From the NCBI GenBank assembly GCA_003555185.1, contig PWFZ01000199.1, positions 1-9,952 of the forward strand: a stretch of 9,952 nucleotides of DNA, in the 5' to 3' direction. How positions within the stretch are numbered: the first letter of the stretch is position 1; each line of letters opens with the position of its first letter. This document shows, piece by piece, positions 1 to 6,210 of the stretch. The DNA comes from Balneolaceae bacterium (GTDB taxonomy: Bacteria; Bacteroidota; Rhodothermia; Balneolales; Balneolaceae). A program made the position numbers and the translations under genes. The notes under the pieces were generated by a model, which searched no databases, was not told where the DNA came from, and saw nothing but the letters and a program-made list of their open reading frames with translations.

Positions 1-34
1 AACAGGATTGCGGGATAAAAGGATGGACAGGATG
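1..34. repeat. Short GGAT-periodic repeat at the window edge
   Basis: GGAT occurs at 5-8, 13-16, 21-24 and 30-33, a spacing of 8, 8 and 9 bases, with a degenerate GAT continuing at 38-40. The units resemble one another (ACAGGAT, GCGGGAT, AAAGGAT, ACAGGAT). Similar CAGGAT-rich intergenic repeats exist in other environmental bacterial genomes; that is recollection, not something shown here. The array may extend left beyond the window. No gene is visible in 1-135. A 10-bp perfect palindrome, TCTTGCAAGA, follows at 41-50. Function unknown. Confidence 0.4.
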
Positions 35-135
35 TCCGATTCTTGCAAGATTTTTGCCCTTCTTAAATATCTACACCCGATTGCTGGATTTTTAACCCTG
101 ATTCCAGTTTCCAAGCTTACAAACCATTGACTCAA

Positions 136-1110
136 TTAAATTTTCTTCTCTATATCTGAGGCAATTTGATCAGCGTGGACTCGCGTATTTTCAATAAATA
201 GCTTGCTTGTGTCCATCCCTCCGCAAACCACACCCGCCACGTACATCCCAATCCTTTTTGTCTCCAGGGTTTCTTTGTTATAAACAGGCATTTTCACGTC
301 ATCATCTGTAAGCTCAATCTTCAGGGCCTTCATCAAGCCGTAGTGAGGTCGATAGCCGGTCATGGCCAATACAAAATCATTTGGAATAGTTTTGAGGCCG
401 TCCGGAGTCAGTATATCTACTTCTGTTTCTCTGATCTCTTTCACTTCAGAATTAAAGTATCCGGTGATAGATCCTTCTTTTATTCTATTATCAATGTCTG
501 GCTTAACCCAATATTTAATAGTAGGTTTTAATGTGTTTTTACGCACTAAAACTGAGACATCTGCCCCACAACGATAGGTTTCAAGAGCAGCGTCTGCAGC
601 TGAATTTCCACCGCCTACAATGAGTACATTTTGCCAGGCATATCTATGTGGTTCATCATAATAGTGCAGTACTTTTGGGAGTTCTTCACCGGGAACATTC
701 ATCTTATTCTCCTGACCGTAAAATCCGGTAGCAACCACTATTTTTGATGCTTCATAGCTTCCTTTGTCAGTCGTCACTTCAAAACTCCCGTCTTTTCCTT
801 CAATATTCTTTACAGTCTCATATAAATTTATATCCAAATCATAATGCTCCGCCGTCCGGCGATAATACTCAAGAGCTTCTTTTCGGGTCGGTTTTGGACC
901 GTGGGAAATAAATGGAATATTACCGATTTCCAGTCGATCGGACGTAGAGAAAAACGTCATGTTGATGGGGTAGTGATATATAGAATTTACCAGGCAGCCG
1001 CGATCAATAATGAGAGATTTAATACCCCTGTTTTTTAGTGAAATAGCTGTTGCCAGGCCAATAGGACCGGCACAGATAATGAGTACCAAAGAGTCGTCGG
1101 TAGATTTCAT
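136..1110 (-). CDS. ypdA: YpdA-family putative bacillithiol disulfide reductase (FAD/NADPH flavoprotein)
   Basis: This 324-residue cytoplasmic flavoprotein is of the YpdA/Bdr type, which in Firmicutes uses NADPH to reduce oxidised bacillithiol (BSSB), completing the bacilliredoxin cycle. An N-terminal FAD Rossmann motif lies at residues 13-18 (CAGPIG). The family-typical stretch RGCLVNSIYHYPINMTFFST spans 37-56, a VVATGFYG motif 125-132, the NADPH-binding GGGNSA 166-171, and the C-terminal FAD-contact segment GMYVAGVVCGG 288-298. There is no CxxC, which argues against thioredoxin reductase. The length matches the family, and the start is the only good ATG (1108-1110). Oddity: the first glycine of the usual GxGxxG is Cys13 (TGT, one base from GGT). 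S. aureus YpdA instead has its functional Cys at the fifth motif position (GGGPCG), which is Ile17 here. The gene lies 72 bp downstream of the hydrolase, beyond a possible terminator. The bacillithiol role is inferred from family; no bsh genes are in the window. Confidence 0.9.
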   Translation of the reverse strand: MKSTDDSLVLIICAGPIGLATAISLKNRGIKSLIIDRGCLVNSIYHYPINMTFFSTSDRLEIGNIPFISHGPKPTRKEALEYYRRTAEHYDLDINLYETVKNIEGKDGSFEVTTDKGSYEASKIVVATGFYGQENKMNVPGEELPKVLHYYDEPHRYAWQNVLIVGGGNSAADAALETYRCGADVSVLVRKNTLKPTIKYWVKPDIDNRIKEGSITGYFNSEVKEIRETEVDILTPDGLKTIPNDFVLAMTGYRPHYGLMKALKIELTDDDVKMPVYNKETLETKRIGMYVAGVVCGGMDTSKLFIENTRVHADQIASDIEKKI

Positions 1111-1133
1111 AAATGTTCAATAAAGTGGATTTT

Positions 1134-1170
1134 AAAAAAAAAAGTAGTAATACCCGTCTGAATGACGAGT
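1134..1170 (-). terminator. Probable terminator or attenuator between hydrolase and ypdA
   Basis: Read on the minus strand, 13 bases after the hydrolase stop, a 7-bp stem forms between ACTCGTC and GACGGGT (one G-U pair, 5-base loop; plus-strand 1152-1170). A run of ten T follows seven bases later (plus-strand A tract 1134-1143). This resembles an intrinsic terminator, but the stem is only moderately stable and the spacer before the T tract is longer than ideal. Only 23 bases separate the tract from the ypdA ATG, leaving little room for a separate promoter. Partial readthrough or attenuation within one operon is therefore an alternative to full termination. Confidence 0.5.
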
Positions 1171-1182
1171 CGACAAAATGTT

Positions 1183-2130
1183 CTACAAAAACTGTGCGAA
1201 ATATTGTGCCGTTGCGCTTTCAGTCCAGCCGTTCGGGTGTCCCCAAAACCCCACATGTCCACCGCGTTCTGCAAAAGCGGACATGAGGTTGGGATTCGTT
1301 TCAATATCGTCAACCGGCGTATATTCGAACGGACAAAGGGGATCCTGCTTGCTGTGAATAATCAAGCCGGGTGTATTTATTTCATTCATGAAAAACGCGC
1401 TCGAACTTTTCCGGTAATAATCTTCTGCATCGTCAAATCCATGTAGCGGACCTGTAATTTGATCGTCAAAATAATATAAAGTACTCCCGTTAAACATTGG
1501 CAATCCGGGAAACATTTCCCTTTTCGCTTTTAGTTTAGACTCAAGTGTTCGCAAAAACCGGTAATCATAAATTCTGTTAAACCCTTTCTGCAGATTGATG
1601 GATCCACACTTTAAATTGAAGGGTGTTGATACGGCCGAAAAGGCAGTAATTGTATGATTATTGGGCTGTTTATGAAGATAGTTGAGGATGATACTTGCAC
1701 CCAGTGAAAACCCTGCGGCAAATTGAACAGACGATGGAAAATAAGTTGTTACCCAGCGAAGTATGGTGCCGGCATCTTCTGTTTCTCCTGAATGATAAAA
1801 TCGTGGCTGGTTATTCATTTCCCCGCTACAACTTCTTAAGTTAACGGCGACAACATGCATGCCCGTATCAAACAGTTTTTTACCAAGCTTTCGCACATAA
1901 TATCGGTGTGATGAACCCTCAAGCCCATGAAAAATCACAACAACAGGAGAATCTTTTTTATCCTGTTCAGCTACATCCAGATCGATGAAATCGTCATCGG
2001 GTGTGGAGATACGGATTCGTTTGTATTCCATAGCCGGGGATGAAAACAACAACGAAGATAAAATGGTGTGTGCATGGCCATTAAAACACCATGGTACAGA
2101 TTTGAAATCTGATATCGATTGTTGACTCAT
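1183..2130 (-). CDS. YheT-like alpha/beta-fold hydrolase
   Basis: This is a 315-residue serine hydrolase of the alpha/beta fold, closest in layout to the YheT/EMB8 group of predicted esterases; its natural substrate is unknown. The N-terminal PWCFNGHAHTI (14-24) matches the family's conserved NGH-TI opening. Other features are the oxyanion-region motif HGLEG (68-72), the nucleophile elbow GFSLG with Ser142 (140-144), the acid Asp263 in SKQDPLCP, and His292 in ERGGHVGFWG. The full catalytic triad is therefore present. No signal peptide or membrane segment is seen, so it is probably cytoplasmic. The frame continues to a TTG at 2158-2160 (325 residues), but neither start has a Shine-Dalgarno sequence. 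I chose the ATG because the extra ten residues are not family-like and include the palindrome at 2131-2142. The gene diverges from the Ppx/GppA gene and precedes ypdA on the same strand. Family 0.9; exact start less sure. Confidence 0.88.
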   Translation of the reverse strand: MSQQSISDFKSVPWCFNGHAHTILSSLLFSSPAMEYKRIRISTPDDDFIDLDVAEQDKKDSPVVVIFHGLEGSSHRYYVRKLGKKLFDTGMHVVAVNLRSCSGEMNNQPRFYHSGETEDAGTILRWVTTYFPSSVQFAAGFSLGASIILNYLHKQPNNHTITAFSAVSTPFNLKCGSINLQKGFNRIYDYRFLRTLESKLKAKREMFPGLPMFNGSTLYYFDDQITGPLHGFDDAEDYYRKSSSAFFMNEINTPGLIIHSKQDPLCPFEYTPVDDIETNPNLMSAFAERGGHVGFWGHPNGWTESATAQYFAQFL

Positions 2131-2142
2131 ATCAACGTTGAT
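2121..2142. promoter_or_regulatory. Perfect 12-bp palindrome at the hydrolase start, candidate operator
   Basis: ATCAACGTTGAT at 2131-2142 is a perfect palindrome directly abutting the hydrolase ATG (2128-2130), inside the divergent intergenic region. A further GTTGA half-site at 2121-2125 gives three alternating copies: GTTGA at 2121, TCAAC at 2132 and GTTGA at 2137. A dimeric repressor bound here could block hydrolase initiation, but no regulator gene is adjacent and chance palindromes of this length are not rare over 10 kb. The rest of the region (2143-2301) shows no promoter box that I would defend for either gene. Confidence 0.3.
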
Positions 2143-2301
2143 CTTTGAATTTGTTATCAAACAGCATTTAATTGGAATAATAAGGATTTTGTATCGTAAT
2201 TGTCCGCCGCCATCAGAGATGGAGATTACAATTTACTATTGAGATATAACAAGTGTATTCAGTATCATTTTAAACAACTGAACAGCCCCAAAACAATTAT
2301 A

Positions 2302-3888
2302 ATGGAACAACCTGCAGTAAAAGTGCCCGTTAAACGAATTACGGCTATTGATCTTGGCACAAACTCCTTTCATGCAATTATTGTAGATATTTTTTCTGAT
2401 GGCAGTTTCTACATTATTGACAGGTTAAAAGAGATGGTGCTGCTTTCCGAAAAAGGGTTCGATAATGAGCTGTCTCCACAGGCGATGAAAAGAGGGCTGG
2501 AAGCATTAAAAAGAATTAAAACCTTATCGGATCATCAGAATTCATCTAGAATACTGGCGAATGCCACCAGTGCCATTCGTGAAGCCGAGAACGGAGGTGA
2601 ATTTATCCAGAAGGTTATAGATGAAATTGGTATAAAAATACATGCGATTCCGGGTCGGGTAGAGGCAGAATTAATTGGTCTTGCTGTTCGGCATGGAATA
2701 GAGATGCCTGATGATCCTTCTCTTATAATGGATTTAGGTGGTGGCAGTGTTGAGTTCTTGCTTGGAGACAATGATGTGTTTTACCACACGAGCAGTAAAA
2801 AGCTGGGTGTTGCCCGAATGATGGCATCGTTTGTTGATACTGATCCCATTACAGAGGAAGAGATACAAACTTTGAAAAGCCACTATAAAGCAAATTTATT
2901 GGATGTAGCTCAGGCATTTGCAATGAACCGTGCTTCTCTGCTAATCGGGTCATCCGGTACGATGCAGAATATTGCGTTGATGATTGCTGCCAGAAATAAA
3001 AAATCTCCCGCACTCTCTATCAACGAGCTTGAATTTTCAGCCGATGAATTCTTTGAGTTTTATGATGATGTGATAAAGATGGATAGCAAAGAGCGATCAG
3101 CCCTGAATGGCCTGGATGAAAAAAGAATTAATATTATTGTACCCGGGCTGATTCTGGTTCATTACGTATTAAAAACATTTGGTTTGGAGCGTGTAATCAT
3201 ATCTTCTCAGGCATTGCGGGAGGGAATCATACTTCGTTTCATTAAAAAGGAGATGAGTGATCTTCAATTAAAAAACGGTAATTACAGCCCCCGTTTACGC
3301 AGTGTGATGGAGCTGGTGAATAAATACGACTGGCATGAAGCTCACTCCAGCCATGTTGCAAAACTCTCTCTGCTTCTTTTTGATGCGTTTCGTGATCAGC
3401 TTCAGCTCTCTGATGATGACCGTGAACTGCTTCACTATGCAGCATTAATGCACGACATCGGGTATTTTATATCCCATAAAAAGCATCATAAACACTCGCT
3501 GTACATTATTAGAAACGCTGCATTAATGGGGTTTAAGGAGTACGAAATTGAGATGATGGCAAATATAGCACGGTATCACCGGCGTTCAACCCCCAAAATG
3601 CGACATGCATTTTATAAAGGCCTCTCTGAGGAGTTAAGGGCAAGGGTAAAGAAGTTGTCAGGAATACTTAGAGTTGCGGATGGTTTGGATCGCAGTCACT
3701 ATCAAAATGTGAGAAGCCTGAATGTAGTTAAAAATGATTCCCGGGTTGAAATCATAATAACTACAGAGGCTGATCCACAGCTCGAAGTTTGGGGCGCAAT
3801 GCGAAAGCGGTCACTATTGGAAGATGTCCTGGGTGCGGATATTGAAGTGATTGTCCAAAAAAGCCTCCTTCAAGCGTGGCGGGTTTAG
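2302..3888 (+). CDS. Ppx/GppA family phosphatase with C-terminal HD domain (exopolyphosphatase-like)
   Basis: This 528-residue cytoplasmic enzyme belongs to the sugar kinase/Hsp70/actin superfamily. Members remove terminal phosphate from polyphosphate (Ppx) or convert pppGpp to ppGpp (GppA); sequence alone does not separate the two. The first phosphate-binding motif DLGTNSFH is at 17-24, the catalytic-Glu region GRVEAELI at 118-125 (Glu121), the second phosphate loop DLGGGSVE at 144-151, and GSSGT at 216-220. The C-terminal HD-type domain (about 335-470) keeps its histidines and acids: His351, His384-Asp385 (MHDIG), His396, His426 and Asp460 (VADGLD). Total length is close to E. coli Ppx. The frame extends upstream to a TTG at 2200, but the 34 extra residues are not family-like. 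The ATG at 2302 puts the first motif 16 residues in, as expected. No ppk gene is visible nearby. The gene is divergent from the hydrolase and convergent with the membrane protein. Confidence 0.92.
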   Translation: MEQPAVKVPVKRITAIDLGTNSFHAIIVDIFSDGSFYIIDRLKEMVLLSEKGFDNELSPQAMKRGLEALKRIKTLSDHQNSSRILANATSAIREAENGGEFIQKVIDEIGIKIHAIPGRVEAELIGLAVRHGIEMPDDPSLIMDLGGGSVEFLLGDNDVFYHTSSKKLGVARMMASFVDTDPITEEEIQTLKSHYKANLLDVAQAFAMNRASLLIGSSGTMQNIALMIAARNKKSPALSINELEFSADEFFEFYDDVIKMDSKERSALNGLDEKRINIIVPGLILVHYVLKTFGLERVIISSQALREGIILRFIKKEMSDLQLKNGNYSPRLRSVMELVNKYDWHEAHSSHVAKLSLLLFDAFRDQLQLSDDDRELLHYAALMHDIGYFISHKKHHKHSLYIIRNAALMGFKEYEIEMMANIARYHRRSTPKMRHAFYKGLSEELRARVKKLSGILRVADGLDRSHYQNVRSLNVVKNDSRVEIIITTEADPQLEVWGAMRKRSLLEDVLGADIEVIVQKSLLQAWRV

Positions 3889-3910
3889 GGGGCGATCCCC
3901 GCACGAAATA

Positions 3911-3938
3911 GCGCAAGTATCCACTTGTGCTCCTTTTT
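3911..3938 (+). terminator. Possible terminator after the Ppx/GppA gene
   Basis: GCGCAAG (3911-3917) can pair with CTTGTGC (3924-3930), a 7-bp stem with one G-U pair and a 6-base loop. TCC and five T (3934-3938) follow. It begins 22 bases after the phosphatase stop codon, in the convergent gap. Lower down, AGAAGAAA (3942-3949) is complementary to TTTCTTCT (3967-3974), which touches the stop of the opposing gene; it has no classical terminator shape. No good minus-strand terminator is seen in this gap. Confidence 0.45.
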
Positions 3939-3972
3939 AGAAGAAGAAACCACATCACGGCTCTTTTTTCTT

Positions 3973-4398
3973 CTACTCACTCTCACTTTCGGCCTGCTTC
4001 TCTTTTAACATTTGAATGTATTCGTACCGGGCTTTGATTCCCGAGCGATTACCGTAGAACGCCCCAAGCCCGCAAGAAAATGCTAAAATCACAATAAGTA
4101 TAAGTTCCGCACCACTGGCCTGTTCACTGATGGTAAGAATCCAAAGTGCAGCGGGCAGAAAAATGGCCACTGCAAGACCATAATGCATATTGGTGGGGGC
4201 GGGTACCTTTTTAATAAATCGTTTTATGATGAGGTAGGTAAAGTTCAAATAGATGAACCCAAACCCCAAAAGAGCACCCAACCCTATGTAAGATGGATCG
4301 TTCACATAACCTAAAAACGGATTGGTGGTAAGAATGATCCCTAGCGAAATCATAATAACCCATGTCATATAAGAAAATACGCGAGAACTGTCCTGCAT
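3973..4398 (-). CDS. Small four-helix membrane protein of unknown function
   Basis: I do not recognise this 141-residue protein. Four hydrophobic segments are clear, at about 8-25, 36-57, 73-91 and 98-116. The loop between the second and third segments is strongly basic (KRFIKKVPAP), as is the region after the fourth (NRSGIKARYEY), while the other two loops are short and not basic. By the positive-inside rule this predicts both ends in the cytoplasm. The C-terminus is a charged tail (KEKQAESESE). There is no signal peptide, lipobox or enzyme motif. The frame extends to a TTG at 4461 (162 residues), but those 21 residues have no membrane character and no ribosome-binding site supports the TTG, so I chose the ATG. 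The gene stands alone, convergent with the phosphatase, and a terminator for the upstream VOC operon separates it from that operon. Coding status rests on the coherent helix pattern. Confidence 0.72.
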   Translation of the reverse strand: MQDSSRVFSYMTWVIMISLGIILTTNPFLGYVNDPSYIGLGALLGFGFIYLNFTYLIIKRFIKKVPAPTNMHYGLAVAIFLPAALWILTISEQASGAELILIVILAFSCGLGAFYGNRSGIKARYEYIQMLKEKQAESESE

Positions 4399-4517
4399 AA
4401 AAAATAAGTTTTGGTAAAATTTGAAATTGCGAGGTTGTCCAAAAAGGGGGGATTCTTCCAAAAGTCTTCTTGACAGAATCTGCCTTTGATAAGGGTAGGA
4501 GATATCGCTCCGCGTTC

Positions 4518-4549
4518 AAAAAATGAGCGTCCCGAAGGATTTCGGGACG
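4518..4549 (-). terminator. Rho-independent terminator of the VOC-mce operon
   Basis: A perfect 9-bp stem (4528-4536 with 4541-4549; core GTCCCGAA/TTCGGGAC) closes a 4-base GGAT loop. On the minus strand, CTCA and six T follow (plus-strand A run 4518-4523). It lies 72 bases past the epimerase stop codon and upstream of the small membrane-protein gene, so it probably ends the epimerase transcript and isolates the next gene. The plus-strand side has no T tract. The rest of 4462-4620 shows nothing further. Confidence 0.8.
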
Positions 4550-4620
4550 GTATGACTTCAAGATTTGAAATTATCTTTCACACATCCTTTTTGTGATAGC
4601 CTCGTGCGAATATAAGAAGA

Positions 4621-5022
4621 TTATTCCGAAATTGACTGACAGAGTTCGATTAGAACACCGTGATTATCTTTTGGGTGAACGAAAGCGACCCATTTATTAT
4701 CAGCACCCTTCTTGGGCTCTTCATTTAATATGGTAAATCCTTCACCTCTTAGTCTGTTCAACTCTTTTTTGATATCATCCACTTCAAATGCCACATGATG
4801 CAGGCCTTCGCCTCGTTTGGCAATATAGGATTCAATGACCGAATCAGAACTAGTGGCTCCAAGGAGTTCTACCTTTGATTCTCCGGTTTCGAAAAAAGCC
4901 GTCTCCACTTTTTCACTTTCAACTGTTTCAGTTTTATAGCAAGGTTTATTGAGGATTTTTGAATAGGTTTCTATCGCTTTTTCAAGATCTTTAACGGCAA
5001 TTCCAACATGATCGATATGCAT
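4621..5022 (-). CDS. mce: Methylmalonyl-CoA epimerase
   Basis: This 133-residue cytoplasmic enzyme interconverts the (R) and (S) forms of methylmalonyl-CoA, linking propionyl-CoA carboxylase to methylmalonyl-CoA mutase and so propionate, odd-chain fat and branched amino-acid carbon to succinyl-CoA. It is a single VOC-fold metalloprotein of normal family length. The opening HIDHVGIAVKDLEKAIETY is diagnostic. Likely metal ligands are His5, Glu52 (KVELLG), His76 (GEGLHHVAFEV) and Glu126 (GVLIELCQ). PKKGADNKWVAFVHP at 103-117 matches the family's P-GA-GK-VAFLHPK segment. The start ATG lies 6 bp after the upstream VOC gene's stop, so the two are almost certainly co-transcribed. The gap is A/T-rich with no Shine-Dalgarno, suggesting translational coupling or the leader style of this lineage. 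No mutase or carboxylase gene is in the window. Confidence 0.93.
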   Translation of the reverse strand: MHIDHVGIAVKDLEKAIETYSKILNKPCYKTETVESEKVETAFFETGESKVELLGATSSDSVIESYIAKRGEGLHHVAFEVDDIKKELNRLRGEGFTILNEEPKKGADNKWVAFVHPKDNHGVLIELCQSISE

Positions 5023-5028
5023 AATATT

Positions 5029-6072
5029 TTATTTAACTCGGTTTAATGACATTGATTTAAGCATCCAGTTTGGCAGAGGCTTTTTTGATTTTCTTTTTTT
5101 CAGATTGATGTACCATCCCCATTTTTTCATGATGGGTAATTTGTGGGTTTGAACAAATTCAATCAACGTACCATCGGGATCTTCAATATACGAAAACCGT
5201 CCGGCAGCCTCACCCATATCAAAGGTGTCCGCGCTGTCTACTGTAAAGGGATAATTAATCTCTGCACACTTTTCTTTTAGCTTTTTCATGTCGGTTACAT
5301 CAAAGCAGACGTGTATAAACCCTAAATCACCCCAATATCGGTTTATAAATATTTTCTTGGGTTCGCGTGATTTTATTTCAATGAGCTCAATATCTATATG
5401 ACCCAACAAGCGGCTAAAAGCTCCCTCATTTTTCTGATGCTTTCGCAGGCAGATTCTGCGATATGTATGATCAGGGTCCAAATCGTCGAAGGTTCCGGTT
5501 TCATCAAACAATGTAGTGTCAAATCCCAACACGTCTGAATACAGGGGGAGTGAGGCATCTATGTCACTTACACCAATGGTTACTCCACAAGTACCACCGG
5601 TGGAGTCTGATCCGTTTTTGAACCAGGAAGGACCTTCTACAATTTGGAAAAGATTGTTGTAGGGATCTCGAAGCCAAAATGTATGGCCATAAACCGGATG
5701 AGAGTATATATCAGATAACCCCTCCGTATTTTGCTGTTTATATTCTTTATGAATGGCTTTTGTATCGGGAGATTTTATCTTCACCGCATTTATACCCAAG
5801 TCCCCAATTTCTGGTGTAAACTCAGGGTCGCTTGGGGTTCGACTGGTAAACTGCCATACCTCAAAACCACCGCCACCCATCATGTTTAACGCCAATACAG
5901 CACGGCGCGAATGAATTTTATCACCCGTATATTTTTTCATGAGTGTGGCTTCGGCTTCATCATCAAAAACAGGGGCATCAATGCTGAACGTTTCCCGATA
6001 CCAGCTCCACGCTTCCTGGATGTCTGATACACCAATTCCTACCTGTTGAATTCCTGTTATGAGCTGAGCCAT
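5029..6072 (-). CDS. Two-domain VOC (glyoxalase/bleomycin-resistance fold) protein of unknown substrate
   Basis: This 347-residue protein has two tandem VOC domains, about 6-147 and 160-310. Domain 1 opens with IQQVGIGVSD and ends HTFWLRDPYNNLFQIVEG. Domain 2 opens with CGVTIGVSD and ends YIEDPDGTLIEFVQTH, the classic VOC ending. Aligned to the usual DHV opening, the first metal ligand is Gln10 in domain 1 and Gly163 in domain 2. Domain 2 retains candidate ligands Glu229 (DIELIEI), His254 (GFIHVCFDV) and Glu305. Either metal binding is incomplete or another residue substitutes. A basic, tryptophan-containing tail (about 316-347, including LKKRKSKK) follows. It is first in a two-gene unit with methylmalonyl-CoA epimerase, which suggests acyl-CoA or related metabolism, by inference only. 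It could be a dioxygenase-, lyase- or isomerase-type VOC enzyme, but the 4-hydroxyphenylpyruvate dioxygenase pattern is not met. Confidence 0.87.
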   Translation of the reverse strand: MAQLITGIQQVGIGVSDIQEAWSWYRETFSIDAPVFDDEAEATLMKKYTGDKIHSRRAVLALNMMGGGGFEVWQFTSRTPSDPEFTPEIGDLGINAVKIKSPDTKAIHKEYKQQNTEGLSDIYSHPVYGHTFWLRDPYNNLFQIVEGPSWFKNGSDSTGGTCGVTIGVSDIDASLPLYSDVLGFDTTLFDETGTFDDLDPDHTYRRICLRKHQKNEGAFSRLLGHIDIELIEIKSREPKKIFINRYWGDLGFIHVCFDVTDMKKLKEKCAEINYPFTVDSADTFDMGEAAGRFSYIEDPDGTLIEFVQTHKLPIMKKWGWYINLKKRKSKKPLPNWMLKSMSLNRVK

Positions 6073-6079
6073 TCGTGTA

Positions 6080-6084
6080 CCTTT
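6080..6084 (-). promoter_or_regulatory. Ribosome-binding site of the VOC gene
   Basis: On the minus strand AAAGG lies 7 bases upstream of the ATG at 6070-6072. It is the clearest Shine-Dalgarno-like sequence in the window; most other genes here have only A-rich leaders. It supports the chosen start. The remainder of 6085-6158 must hold the operon promoter, but I see no box that I would call with confidence. Confidence 0.5.
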
Positions 6085-6158
6085 GTGATTGAAAAAATGT
6101 AATTTACTATTTGTACAGAGTATTCGAAAATTGAGATGATGTAAAAAATAGTATGCAT

Positions 6159-6193
6159 AAAAAAAGCCACCCCGATAATTCGGGGTGGCTTTT
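6159..6193 (-). terminator. Strong intrinsic terminator downstream of the susD-like gene
   Basis: A perfect 10-bp GC-rich stem (GCCACCCCGA at 6166-6175 with TCGGGGTGGC at 6180-6189) has a 4-base TAAT loop. It is flanked by seven A (6159-6165) and four T (6190-6193), which can extend the stem to 14 bp. On the minus strand it ends in seven T. It lies 17 bases after the SusD stop codon and so closes the SusC-SusD transcript before the VOC operon begins. Confidence 0.93.
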
Positions 6194-6210
6194 AGGATTG
6201 AGTTAAAAAC

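Noticed and set aside
136..1110. Reading the flavoprotein as thioredoxin reductase
   Set aside because: There is no CxxC between the nucleotide-binding domains, and the RGCLVNS and MTFFSTS signatures are those of the YpdA group.
1162..1446. Plus-strand frame of 94 codons opposite the hydrolase gene
   Set aside because: It lies wholly antisense to a gene with an intact catalytic triad, and its translation shows no domain, signal or composition typical of a protein.
2200..2301. TTG-started N-terminal extension of the Ppx/GppA phosphatase
   Set aside because: The 34 extra residues are not family-like, and the ATG at 2302 places the first phosphate-binding motif at the usual distance from the N-terminus.
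4211..4561. Minus-strand frame of 116 codons overlapping the small membrane protein in another frame
   Set aside because: It has no coherent helices or motifs and crosses the terminator at 4518-4549; the 3973-4398 frame has the clear membrane pattern.
5029..6072. Reading the twin-VOC protein as 4-hydroxyphenylpyruvate dioxygenase
   Set aside because: The two-His-one-Glu iron-ligand pattern and the C-terminal helix motif of that enzyme are not seen; the first ligand position is Gly or Gln.
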